Assembly: GCF_020410765.1 (NCBI RefSeq)
Contig: NZ_CP084541.1
Span: 620,001 to 684,000, forward strand
Reading direction: 5' to 3'
Source: Streptomyces marincola
GTDB lineage: Bacteria > Actinomycetota > Actinomycetes > Streptomycetales > Streptomycetaceae
DNA: 64,000 nucleotides
Under the pieces are notes generated by a model, which ran no database searches, had not been told where the DNA came from, and worked only from the letters and a program-made list of their open reading frames with translations. A program made the translations under genes and the position numbers. Positions 50,077 through 58,574 of the stretch are shown piece after piece (positions within the stretch are counted from its first letter, which is position 1; each line of letters begins with the position of its first letter).

Positions 50077-52218
50077 ATGCGCACCGTCCCTGCCCTCGCC
50101 ACGGCGGCGCTCGCCGCCACGGCCCTGCTCACCGCCCCCTTGCCCGCGGCGGCTCACGAGGACCGTCCACCGGAGGCGTCCGCCCCGACCACGCCGACCG
50201 ACGAGTTCCAGAAGGTCACCCTCAACGACGCCCCCGGCGAGCCCATCGATCTCGTCGTGCTGCCGGACTCCCGGGTGCTGCACACCACGCGCGACGGCGA
50301 GGTGTGGCTGAACGACCCCCGCACCGGCCTCAACCACCTCGCGGCCGAACTCGACGTGTACCTGCACGACGAGGAGGGGCTACAGAGCATTGCCGTCGAC
50401 CCCGGCTTCAACGGCCTGACGAACCGGTGGGTCTACCTCTACTACGCGCCCACGCTGGACACCCCCGTGGACGACCCGGCCACCCCTGACGTCAACGAGG
50501 GCGACGCCCCGACCACCGGCAGCCCCGAGGACTTCGAGCCGTTCGAGGGCGTGACCAGGCTGTCCCGCTTCAAGCTCAACGGCGACACCCTCGACCTGTC
50601 GAGCGAGCAGCGGATCCTCGACGTCGAGGCCGACCGCGGCGTGTGCTGCCACGTCGGCGGTGACATCGCCTTCGACAGCAGGGGCAACCTGTACCTGGCG
50701 ACCGGGGACGACACCAACCCGTTCGAGTCCGGCGGTTACACGCCCATCGACGAGCGCGCGGACCGCAACCCCGCGTACGACGCGCAGCGCACCTCGGCCA
50801 ACACCGACGACCTGCGCGGCAAGGTGCTGCGCATCAAGGTCGGCAGGGACGGCTCGTACACCATCCCGCGCGGCAACCTCTTCTCCCCCGGCACCCCGCA
50901 GACCCGCCCCGAGATCTACCTGATGGGCCTGCGCAACCCGTTCCGCATCGAGGTCGACCGCAGGACGAACGACGTCTACGTGGCCGACTACTCGCCCGAC
51001 GCCGGCCGGCCCGACCCGGAGCGCGGGCCGAACGGGCACGGCAAGTGGTTCGTGGCCACGGAACCCGGCAACCACGGCTGGCCCTACTGCGTGACGCCCG
51101 ACATGCCGTACATCGACTACGACTTCGCGACGGGCGCCTCGGGCGAGCCGTTCGACTGCGCCGCCCCGGTCAACGAGTCGCCGCACAACACCGGCCTGAC
51201 GGAACTGCCGCCGGTCGAGCAGCCCGACGTGTGGTACCCGGGCGCCGGGTCCGCCGAGTTCCCCGAACTCGGCACCGGTGGGGTGGGCCCCATGGCGGGC
51301 CCCGCGTACGACTACAGCCCGTGGACGGCCCTCGGCCGGCACTCCGTGGCCTGGCCCAAGTCCTACGACGGCATCCCGCTGTTCTACGAGTGGACGCGCA
51401 ACTACATCAAGGGCTTCCCGCTCGACCGGTCGGGCGAGCTGGCGGACATCGTGGACATCCTGCCGGGACTTGAGCTGTCCGGTGTGATCGACATGGAGTT
51501 CGGCCCCGACGGCGCGCTGTACATCCTGGAGTACGGCGCGGGCTACTTCGCGGAGAACCCCGAGGCGAAGCTCGCCAGGATCGACTGGATCGGCCGGCAC
51601 GGCAACCACGCCCCGGTTCCCGTGGCATCCGCCGACGTGGTCGGCGGGGACGCGCCGCTGACGGTGGCCTTCTCAAGCGAGGGCACCGAGGACCCGGACG
51701 GCGACCGGCTGCGCTACGCCTGGGACTTCGACGCCGACGGGCGCGTCGACTCCCGCGAGGCGAACCCGACGCACACGTTCGAGGAGAACGGCGTCTACCG
51801 GGCCAGTCTCCGCGTGACCGACCAGGGCGGCTGGCACCGCGGCCGTTCGGCGTCCGCCGAGGTGGAGATCGTGGTGGGCAACGACGTGCCCGTCGTCTCC
51901 TTCGTCTCGCCGCGGGACGGGGACGAGTTCAGGTTCGGCGACGTCATCAGCTTCGAGGTGGAGGTCACCGACGACCAGCCGGTCGACTGCAACCGCGTCA
52001 CGGTCACCTACATCCTCGGCCACGACGACCACGGGCACCCGCAGACCTCGGCGACGGGCTGCTCCGGAACCATCCAGACGACGGACCCCGAGGGCCACGA
52101 TCCGCACGAGGACAACCTGTTCGGCGTGTTCGACGCGACCTACACCGACCCGGGCGGTGACGGCCTGCCGCCCGTCACGGGCAGCGCGCAGGTCATCCTG
52201 ACCCCGATCGTCGACTGA
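50077..52218 (+). CDS. Secreted PQQ-dependent sugar dehydrogenase-like protein with PKD domain
   Basis: 713 residues. A Sec signal peptide (VPALATAALAATALLTAPLP) is followed by a six-bladed glucose/sorbosone dehydrogenase propeller (DEEGLQSIAVDPGF, HVGGDIAFDSRGNLYLATGD, DLRGKVLRIKV, GLRNPFRIEVD, GVIDMEFGPDGALYILEYG). A PKD domain lies at about 515-605 (PLTVAFSSEGTEDPDGD, YAWDFDADGR). A further beta domain with one Cys pair completes the C-terminus. The propeller oxidises sugars with PQQ in characterised relatives; whether this one uses PQQ is unproven. The whole protein appears extracellular. Confidence 0.87.
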   Translation: MRTVPALATAALAATALLTAPLPAAAHEDRPPEASAPTTPTDEFQKVTLNDAPGEPIDLVVLPDSRVLHTTRDGEVWLNDPRTGLNHLAAELDVYLHDEEGLQSIAVDPGFNGLTNRWVYLYYAPTLDTPVDDPATPDVNEGDAPTTGSPEDFEPFEGVTRLSRFKLNGDTLDLSSEQRILDVEADRGVCCHVGGDIAFDSRGNLYLATGDDTNPFESGGYTPIDERADRNPAYDAQRTSANTDDLRGKVLRIKVGRDGSYTIPRGNLFSPGTPQTRPEIYLMGLRNPFRIEVDRRTNDVYVADYSPDAGRPDPERGPNGHGKWFVATEPGNHGWPYCVTPDMPYIDYDFATGASGEPFDCAAPVNESPHNTGLTELPPVEQPDVWYPGAGSAEFPELGTGGVGPMAGPAYDYSPWTALGRHSVAWPKSYDGIPLFYEWTRNYIKGFPLDRSGELADIVDILPGLELSGVIDMEFGPDGALYILEYGAGYFAENPEAKLARIDWIGRHGNHAPVPVASADVVGGDAPLTVAFSSEGTEDPDGDRLRYAWDFDADGRVDSREANPTHTFEENGVYRASLRVTDQGGWHRGRSASAEVEIVVGNDVPVVSFVSPRDGDEFRFGDVISFEVEVTDDQPVDCNRVTVTYILGHDDHGHPQTSATGCSGTIQTTDPEGHDPHEDNLFGVFDATYTDPGGDGLPPVTGSAQVILTPIVD

Positions 52219-52270
52219 GCCGGGGGCCGGGCGGGCTCGCGCTCCCCCGACCGCCCGGCCTCCAAGCCAC

Positions 52271-52315
52271 CCGGCCGTGCGCGGCACCCCGTTCCCGGGG
52301 GCCGCGCACGGCCGG
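52271..52315 (+). terminator. Terminator after sugar dehydrogenase gene
   Basis: A perfect 15-bp stem (52271-52285 with 52301-52315), followed by a second GC-rich hairpin. Confidence 0.7.
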
Positions 52316-52409
52316 GGCGCGTCGGGGGCGCGGCGCGCCCCCGCCGGGGCGTGCGCCACCGGGCCCCGGGTACACGGCGGGTGACGGCTGCCGACCAAGG
52401 ATGGTGGCG

Positions 52410-53084
52410 ATGGCGAGAGTCACACTGTTCCGGGCGGGGCGGCGCGCGCGGGCCGCCGCAGGGGACGACCGCGCGCCGCGGGAGTCGGCCCCAGGCCACC
52501 GGGGCGCAGGGGAGGCAGGCAGCGCGCCGGGAGCCGGGCGGGAGCGAGGCGTTCCCCGGCCCCCGGCGCTGCAACGGGACACCAGGCGGGCCACGCTCGC
52601 CAGGGCCCTCGTGCTCGCCGCGGCGCTGGTGTGCATGGTGGCCTTCGCGGTGGCGCTGGCCCGGGTGACCCTCGTGCCCTCGCCCGGCTCGACCGGTCTC
52701 GTGCACACCAATCTCCGGCCGGGCCACTCGATCCGGACGTACCTGGACCAGCCGGAACGCTTCGACACGCTCCGGCAGATCGGCGGCAACGTGCTGCTCG
52801 GCGTCCTGCTCCCCATGCTCTTCCCGCGCGTGCGCGGCCTGCTGCGGGTCATGGCGTTCACCGCGCTGCTGATGGTGATGGTGGAGGTCGCCCAGGGGTC
52901 GATCGTGGAGGGGCGGGCGTTCGACATCGACGACGTGATCCTCAACGTGACCGGTGCCCTCCTCGGCTACCTCGCGGTGGGGCGGCGGCTCGGCCGGGCG
53001 CTGCACCCCAGGCGCCGCCACTGGTGGCACCGGTGGACCGGCGGCCGGGCCGCTCGCCCGGCACGGCGGCGGGCCGACGCGTGA
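52410..53084 (+). CDS. VanZ-like membrane protein
   Basis: 224 residues. About 65 hydrophilic residues precede a VanZ domain. NVLLGVLLPMLFP, VMVEVAQGSIVEGRAFDIDD and VILNVTGALLGYLAV carry the conserved Asn, Glu, Gln and Asp. Three to four hydrophobic helices. VanZ proteins confer low teicoplanin resistance in enterococci; the general role is unknown. ATG 52410 was preferred because AAGGA is eight bases upstream; an ATG at 52401 is also in frame. Confidence 0.85.
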   Translation: MARVTLFRAGRRARAAAGDDRAPRESAPGHRGAGEAGSAPGAGRERGVPRPPALQRDTRRATLARALVLAAALVCMVAFAVALARVTLVPSPGSTGLVHTNLRPGHSIRTYLDQPERFDTLRQIGGNVLLGVLLPMLFPRVRGLLRVMAFTALLMVMVEVAQGSIVEGRAFDIDDVILNVTGALLGYLAVGRRLGRALHPRRRHWWHRWTGGRAARPARRRADA

Positions 53085-53132
53085 CATCATCCAGAGCGGG
53101 ACGTGAGAACACCGGCGGTGGAGGAGAACGAC

Positions 53133-53633
53133 GTGACGCCGACGCAGACGCCCGATGTGCTGGCCCGCGTGGCCGAGTTGCTGCGCGAGGCGCCCGCGGA
53201 CCAGGACGGTGCGCTGTGGCGGCTCGACCGCGAGGGGCGGCAGCTCGACGCGAACCTGGTGCGCCTGGCGCCCCACGCCGCCATCGGCGCGCACGTCGAA
53301 CGGGACCTCGACGTGCTGCTGTTCGTGGTCGGGGGCGCCGGGCGCCTCGACACCGACGGCGGCCCGCTCGACCTGCGGCCCGGCACCGTCACCTGGCTGC
53401 CGCGCGGCGCCCGCCGCTCGCTGTCCGCCGGGCCCGCAGGACTCGTGCACCTCACCGTGCACCGGCGCCGCCCCGCGCTGACGGTCCGGAGCCCGGCCGC
53501 GGAACCCGAGGGCGGTGAGAGCGCCTGCCTGCTGCACCGGTTGTGCCCGGAGTGCGCGCGGCCCGCCGCCGAGCGGGACGCCCGCTACTGCGCCCGCTGC
53601 GGCACCGCCCTGACCGGCGACGCCCCGGCCTGA
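53133..53633 (+). CDS. Cupin protein with C-terminal zinc ribbon
   Basis: 166 residues. The cupin barrel (about 20-115) shows VRLAPHAAIGAHVERDLDVL and GTVTWLPRGARRSL. Only some of the canonical cupin metal ligands are evident. The C-terminal LCPECARPAAERDARYCARC is a zinc ribbon with two C-x2-C pairs. Domain combination suggests a metal-sensing or RNA/protein-binding role, unproven. GTG 53133 has GGAGGAG upstream; a GTG at 53103 would add ten residues. Confidence 0.8.
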   Translation: MTPTQTPDVLARVAELLREAPADQDGALWRLDREGRQLDANLVRLAPHAAIGAHVERDLDVLLFVVGGAGRLDTDGGPLDLRPGTVTWLPRGARRSLSAGPAGLVHLTVHRRRPALTVRSPAAEPEGGESACLLHRLCPECARPAAERDARYCARCGTALTGDAPA

Positions 53634-53784
53634 GCCCGCGCGCTCGGCCGCGGGCCGGGGACGGCCCTCGGGCCGCCCGTTCAGGGGAGCGTGGACAGCG
53701 TCGCCACGTCCGACGGGGACCGGCGCGCCGGGGGAACGACCCGCGCCGTCGCGCGCGCCCTGCGGCCGGGCGCCCGGCGCGGCC

Positions 53785-54564
53785 TCAGGCCCGTTCGAAC
53801 TCCAGCACGCGTCCGATGGCGGTGAACCCGTGGCGGCCGTACCAGTGGCGCGGCCAGTCGTCCTCGTCGGCGAGCAGGAAACGGGTGCCGCAGCCGGCGT
53901 CCGCGGCCAGCCGCAGGGCGGCGGCGAGCACCGCGTTGCCGTGCCCTTCGCCCAAGTGCTCCTCGGCCGTCAGCAGGTCCTCGATCTGGGCGACGCCGCG
54001 GGCCGGGTCCAGGTAGAGGTCGGCCCACGAGGCGGCCTCGCCCGCGCGGGTGCGGGAGGCGACGAAGTGCACCGTGTCGGCGCCCCGGGCGCGCAGCCGG
54101 CGGCGTTCGACGAGCTGCCTGATCGTTTCGTCGTCCGCGTCGGGCAGGAAGCCGCGCCAGCGCCTGACGAGCGCGGCCCTGAGCACGTCGAGGCCGACCG
54201 GTGCCGCACCGCCGCCCTCGGGCACGCGGCCGGTGTGCAGCATCACCAGGTGGGTGGCCGACGCGTAGCCGGCGGCGAGCAGCCCCGGCGCGCCGAGCAC
54301 GCCGGTCTCCTCGTGGAGCACGGTGATGAGGCGGTGGGGCAGGTGGCCCAGGGCCTCATCGGCCAGGCCGGGCAGCGCCCGCGGGTCCACCGGTCCGTCG
54401 ACGACGAGCCGGTTGTCCGCCCTTGAGTGCGCGAAGTCGTCGTTCAACTCGGCGAATCCACCGGGCACGTCGACCGTGCGGGCGGCCCGGCGGCGGGCGA
54501 ACGCGGCGAGGAAGGCGCGGATCGCGGTGAGCCGAGCGAGTGCTTCCGGCCGGGTCTGTGTCAC
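53785..54564 (-). CDS. GNAT-family acetyltransferase
   Basis: 259 residues. The C-terminal GNAT core reads AGEAASWADLYLDPARGVAQ, with the acetyl-CoA loop in EEHLGEGHGNAVLAAALRLA and the terminal DDWPRHWYGRHGFTAIG strand. An N-terminal half of about 120 residues resembles a second degenerate GNAT-like lobe. Substrate unknown. GTG 54564 start. It is convergent with the cupin gene and divergent from the GH5 gene. Confidence 0.84.
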   Translation of the reverse strand: MTQTRPEALARLTAIRAFLAAFARRRAARTVDVPGGFAELNDDFAHSRADNRLVVDGPVDPRALPGLADEALGHLPHRLITVLHEETGVLGAPGLLAAGYASATHLVMLHTGRVPEGGGAAPVGLDVLRAALVRRWRGFLPDADDETIRQLVERRRLRARGADTVHFVASRTRAGEAASWADLYLDPARGVAQIEDLLTAEEHLGEGHGNAVLAAALRLAADAGCGTRFLLADEDDWPRHWYGRHGFTAIGRVLEFERA

Positions 54565-54677
54565 GGGGTCAGCCTAACGACCGCCCCGTGCCCCCCGCCG
54601 GGCGCGCGGCGCCGGAGGCGGGAACCGCGTGCCGGAACGCTGTTCCCGGGCCGCCGGGCGAAGTTGGTACGGACCTG

Positions 54678-54706
54678 TTGACCGTGCCGCGTGTTGCTTC
54701 TACCGT
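54678..54706 (+). promoter_or_regulatory. Candidate promoter of the GH5 gene
   Basis: TTGACC (54678-54683), 17-base spacer, TACCGT (54701-54706), about 70 bases before the GH5 start. No CebR-type palindrome was seen nearby. Confidence 0.5.
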
Positions 54707-54776
54707 CACACCGTTCCCTGCTCCACCCCCACCTCCGGCGGGCGGCAGGCCCCCGGGGCCTCTGGAGAGGATGGCT

Positions 54777-55802
54777 ATGGTCCTGACGCACACCCTCGGG
54801 CGCCTTCGCACCCTGGCGCTGGCCGCCGGTCTCGCCGCCGGTGCCGCGGCGGTGCTTCCCGCGGGCGCCGCGGGCGCCACCCCGGCGGCCGGCCCGGCGC
54901 AGAGCCACGGCGCCCTGCACGTCTGCGGCACCACGCTCTGCGGTGAGGACGGGCAGCCGGTGCAGCTGCGCGGCATGAGCACGCACGGAACCCAGTGGTA
55001 CGCGCAGTGCGTCACCGACGCCTCCCTCGACGTGCTGGCCGACGACTGGGGCGCCGACGTGCTGCGCGTGTCCACCTACGTGCAGGAGGGCGGTTACGCG
55101 ACGAACCCGCGGCACTTCACCGATCTGGCCAGCCGTGTCATCGACCAGGCGACGGAGCGCGGCATGTACGTCATCGTCGACTGGCACATGCTCACGCCCG
55201 GCGACCCCAACGCCAACACCGCGCTGGCGGAACGCTTCTTCACCGAGATCACCCGGCGCCACGGCCACCAGGACAACCTGATCTACGAGATCGCCAACGA
55301 GCCGAACGGCGTGAGCTGGCAGTCCATCAAGAGGTACGCCGAGCGGATCATCCCCGTCGTGCGCGCCGGCGACCCGGACGCGGTCGTGCTCGTCGGCACG
55401 CGCGGCTGGTCCTCGCTCGGGGTCTCGGACGGCTCCGACGAGTCGGAGATCGTGGCCGACCCCGTGGACGCGGAGAACATCATGTACACCTTCCACTTCT
55501 ACGCGGCCTCCCACGGGGACTGGTACCGGTCCACGCTCGCCCGCGCGGCGGACCGGCTGCCGATCTTCGTGACCGAGTTCGGCACGCAGCAGTACACCGG
55601 GGACGGCCCGAACGACTTCGCCTCCGCGCAGCAGTACATCGACCTGATGGCCGAGAAGAACATCAGCTGGACGAACTGGAACTACTCGGACGACTTCCGT
55701 TCGGGAGCCGTCTTCGAGCCGGGCACGTGCGCCAACGGTTCGTGGGCCGACCCCGGCTCGCTGAAGGACGCGGGAGAATGGATCCGCGACCGGATCGGCT
55801 GA
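54777..55802 (+). CDS. Secreted endoglucanase, GH5
   Basis: 341 residues. A signal peptide (TLALAAGLAAGAAAVLPAGA) precedes a GH5 catalytic barrel. LRGMSTHGTQWYAQC and DWHMLTPGDPNAN precede the acid/base Glu of IYEIANEPNG, and the nucleophile Glu is in IFVTEFGTQ. The Cys pair HVCGTTLCGEDG is a common actinobacterial GH5 feature. It hydrolyses beta-1,4-glucans outside the cell. ATG 54777 is favoured over 54771 because GGAGAGG is six bases upstream. It carries no carbohydrate-binding module. Confidence 0.92.
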   Translation: MVLTHTLGRLRTLALAAGLAAGAAAVLPAGAAGATPAAGPAQSHGALHVCGTTLCGEDGQPVQLRGMSTHGTQWYAQCVTDASLDVLADDWGADVLRVSTYVQEGGYATNPRHFTDLASRVIDQATERGMYVIVDWHMLTPGDPNANTALAERFFTEITRRHGHQDNLIYEIANEPNGVSWQSIKRYAERIIPVVRAGDPDAVVLVGTRGWSSLGVSDGSDESEIVADPVDAENIMYTFHFYAASHGDWYRSTLARAADRLPIFVTEFGTQQYTGDGPNDFASAQQYIDLMAEKNISWTNWNYSDDFRSGAVFEPGTCANGSWADPGSLKDAGEWIRDRIG

Positions 55803-55880
55803 CCGGGGCGCCCGCCCGGCTCGTTCCCGCCCGGCCCCGCCCGGCGTCGCCACGCCACCGGCGCGCGGGCCGGGCCCCAT

Positions 55881-55908
55881 GCGGGGGCGCGCGCTCACGC
55901 GCCCCCGC
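55881..55908 (+). terminator. Terminator after GH5 gene
   Basis: An 11-bp perfect stem (55881-55891 with 55898-55908), about 80 bases past the GH5 stop. Confidence 0.6.
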
Positions 55909-56012
55909 ACACCTGTCGCTCTCGCCGACACGCCCCGCCCGCCGCGCTCCACGGGGTAGGGGCCAGGACATGAGCCGAGCCGCCCGGGCGCGCGCGGCGG
56001 AACGGAGGGGCC

Positions 56013-57419
56013 ATGTCCGGCAGCACGGAGTGCCCCGCCGGATGCCGGGTCGACGCGCTGCGCGCGCGGGAGTTCCCCTACCTCGACGCGGCCGGCCGGG
56101 CCTACCTCGACCACACGGGGGCCGCGCTGCCGCCCGTCTCCCTGGTCCGCGGCCACGCCGAGCGCCTCGCGGGCGGGGTCTTCGGCAATCCGCACGCGGC
56201 CGGGCCCGCCTCGCGCGCCTCCACGGCGCTCGCGGAGGAGGCGCGCGCCGCGGTGCTCTCGTTCTGCGGGGCACCGGCCGACGAGTACGTGGTGGTGTTC
56301 ACGGCCAACGCCACCGCCGCGATCCGCCTGGTGGCGGAGTCCTGCCTGACCGCCAGGAGCGACGGGCCGCTCGTGCTGCTCGCCGACAACCACAACTCGG
56401 TGCTGGGGATGCGGCGTTACGCGTCCAGGGCGGGAGTGCCCGTCGGTGTCGTGCCGTTGCGCGCCGACCTCACCGCCGACTGGGAGTCGGTGTCCGCCTG
56501 CCTCGACGGTTGCGAGGCGGTGGCGGGCCCCGGCCTGCTCGCCTACCCGGCCCAGTCCAACGCCACCGGCGTGCGGCACCCGCTGTCCTGGGTCGCCGGC
56601 GCGCGGCGGCGCGGCTGGCGGGTGCTGCTCGACGCCGCCGCGCACGCGCCGACCGGGCCGCTCGACCTGTCCGCGGTGCCCGCCGACTTCGTCGTCCTCT
56701 CCTGGTACAAGATCACCGGCTACCCGTCGGGCGTCGGCTGCCTGGTGGCCAGGCGCGAGGCCCTGGCCCGGCTGCGCCGGCCCTGGTTCGCGGGCGGCAC
56801 CGTGCTGGCCTCGTCGGCCCGCACGGACTGGCACCTGCCGGCGCCGGCGCCCGAGGGCTTCGAGGACGGCACCCCGCCGTTCCTCCTGCTGCCGGACGTC
56901 ACGGCCGCCGTCGCGTGGTACCGCGCCGTGGGCCGCCCGGCGTTCGCCGGCCACGCGGCGGCGCTCACCCGGCGGCTGCTCGACGGACTGGCGCGGCTCG
57001 CGCATCCCGGCGGCGCACCCGCGGCCGTGGTGCTCGGGCCGCCGGCGGACGCGGACCGGGGTCCCGTGGTGGCGTTCAACCTGCTGCGCGCGGACGGTTC
57101 CGTCCTCGACGAACGGCTGTGCCTCGACGCCGCGTCGGCCGCGGGCATCGACGTGCGGTCCGGCTGCTTCTGCAATCCGGGCGTGGCCGAGGCGGTCAAC
57201 GGCATGACCCCGGGCGTCGTGCGCGACGCGCTGGCCCGGGGCGCGCCCGAGGACGTGGACGCGTACCTGCGGCTGCTGCGGGTGCCGGCGCAGGGGGCGG
57301 TCAGGGCGTCGCCCGGCGCGGCGGCGAACGCGGCCGACGTGGACCGGCTGCTCGCGGTCTGCGCCGAGGTGGCCTCGGGCCCGGCGACCAGGCACTCCGG
57401 GCCGCGCGTCGGCTGCTGA
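56013..57419 (+). CDS. Class V aminotransferase / molybdenum cofactor sulfurase-like PLP enzyme
   Basis: 468 residues of the NifS-type fold. The opening FPYLDAAGRAYLDHTGAALP, YPAQSNATGVRHPLSW and the PLP Lys in SWYKITGYPSGVGCLVA closely resemble the desulfurase half of molybdenum cofactor sulfurases. The candidate persulfide Cys region is RSGCFCNPGVAEA. The MOSC half of the eukaryotic enzyme is absent. It may mobilise cysteine sulfur for a cofactor or for a natural product; the PKS 1.2 kb downstream makes the second reading attractive. GGAGGGG precedes ATG 56013. Confidence 0.8.
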   Translation: MSGSTECPAGCRVDALRAREFPYLDAAGRAYLDHTGAALPPVSLVRGHAERLAGGVFGNPHAAGPASRASTALAEEARAAVLSFCGAPADEYVVVFTANATAAIRLVAESCLTARSDGPLVLLADNHNSVLGMRRYASRAGVPVGVVPLRADLTADWESVSACLDGCEAVAGPGLLAYPAQSNATGVRHPLSWVAGARRRGWRVLLDAAAHAPTGPLDLSAVPADFVVLSWYKITGYPSGVGCLVARREALARLRRPWFAGGTVLASSARTDWHLPAPAPEGFEDGTPPFLLLPDVTAAVAWYRAVGRPAFAGHAAALTRRLLDGLARLAHPGGAPAAVVLGPPADADRGPVVAFNLLRADGSVLDERLCLDAASAAGIDVRSGCFCNPGVAEAVNGMTPGVVRDALARGAPEDVDAYLRLLRVPAQGAVRASPGAAANAADVDRLLAVCAEVASGPATRHSGPRVGC

Positions 57420-57509
57420 GGCGGCGCGGCGGGCGGACCGTTGCCGGGCCCTGTGGCCGCGGGCCGATATCCGGTTGTCCCGGTGCGGCCCGGCTGCTGG
57501 GGTGGGGCG

Positions 57510-58340
57510 ATGGATCATGACGAGGTCATCGCCCTGTTCGACACCACCATGCGGCGCGAAGCCGTGGCGGACGCGCCCGGCGCTCGTGTGGAACGCGCCG
57601 GGCACGTGGTGCGCCAGGTCAGCGCGGGGCCGACGGCCAGCGCCTGGGAAGGCGTGCTCTGGTCGGGGCTCACGGAGGACACCGCCGACGCGGCCATCGC
57701 CGCCGAGGTCGCGCGTTTCGCCGCTCTCGGGCGGGAGTTCGAGTGGAAGGTGTACGGGCACGACCGGCCGCGCGACCTGCCGGAACGGCTGCGGGCCGCG
57801 GGCTTCGCGCCGGGCGAGTCCGAGACGTTGATGGTGGCGGAGACGGCCGCGCTGGCGACGTCCGTGCCGCCGCCCGAGGGCGTCGAGCTGCGGCCCGTCA
57901 CCGACGCCGACGGGGTCGGCCTGCTCGCCGAGGTGCACAGGGAGGCGTTCGGCGGGCCGCTGTCCGAGGGCCTGCTGCGGTCGCTCACCGCGCGGTTCGG
58001 CGAGGGGGCGGGCGCCGGGCGCCCGGCGGCGGGCGAGGCGGCGGGGCAGGTCGTGGCGGTCCTCGCGGTCGCGGGCGGGCGGCCGGTGAGCGCGGCCCGC
58101 GTGGATCTGACGCCCGGCGCGCCGTTCGCGGGCCTGTGGGGCGGCGGCACCGTCCCGGACTGGCGCGGCCGGGGCGTCTACCGCGCGCTGGTGGCGTACC
58201 GGGCGGCCCTCGCGGCCGGGCGCGGATACCGCTACGTGTACGCCGACGCCTCCCACGCCAGCCGCCCGATCCTGGCGCGCCTGGGCTTCCAGGCCCTGGC
58301 GGTCACCACTCCGTTCGTCCACGCGCCGGTCGCGCGCTGA
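57510..58340 (+). CDS. GNAT-family acetyltransferase
   Basis: 276 residues. The C-terminal GNAT domain (about 135-270) has GGTVPDWRGRGVYRALVAYR as acetyl-CoA loop and YADASHASRPILARLGFQAL as the last strand-helix. An N-terminal 130-residue region resembles the substrate half seen in double-GNAT proteins. Substrate unknown. ATG 57510 follows GGGGTGGGG. It sits between the sulfurase-like gene and the PKS on the same strand, so it may belong to the same cluster. Confidence 0.82.
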   Translation: MDHDEVIALFDTTMRREAVADAPGARVERAGHVVRQVSAGPTASAWEGVLWSGLTEDTADAAIAAEVARFAALGREFEWKVYGHDRPRDLPERLRAAGFAPGESETLMVAETAALATSVPPPEGVELRPVTDADGVGLLAEVHREAFGGPLSEGLLRSLTARFGEGAGAGRPAAGEAAGQVVAVLAVAGGRPVSAARVDLTPGAPFAGLWGGGTVPDWRGRGVYRALVAYRAALAAGRGYRYVYADASHASRPILARLGFQALAVTTPFVHAPVAR

Positions 58341-58574
58341 CCGGTGCGGGCCGTGCGGTCATGCGGTGAATTCACTCCCCCGGACGGCTCTTCGCTTCAT
58401 ATGCAGAAATGATGCTCCGCTGAACGCCATTGGCGGAATTCACGGTGCGTCTGGTACCCATGCAGAGGGCATTCCGTGTGCGGCGGGCGCGGACCGACGA
58501 TCAACTCCGTATACGAAAGCCCCTTTTGCCGGTGCCTGCCGGTTTCCGACACCCGTGAGCGTGGAGACGTGACC
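58341..58574 (+). promoter_or_regulatory. AT-rich regulatory region before the PKS
   Basis: 234 bases with noticeably lower GC. It contains the perfect palindrome GTGAATTCAC (58366-58375), a second GAATTCAC copy (58436-58443) and spaced TGCGGT repeats (58354 and 58362). SARP regulators bind short direct repeats, but no specific binding is shown. Confidence 0.4.

Noticed and set aside
54561..58322. 1253-codon minus-strand open frame
   Set aside because: It spans antisense of GH5, sulfurase-like and GNAT genes and shows no recognisable motifs.
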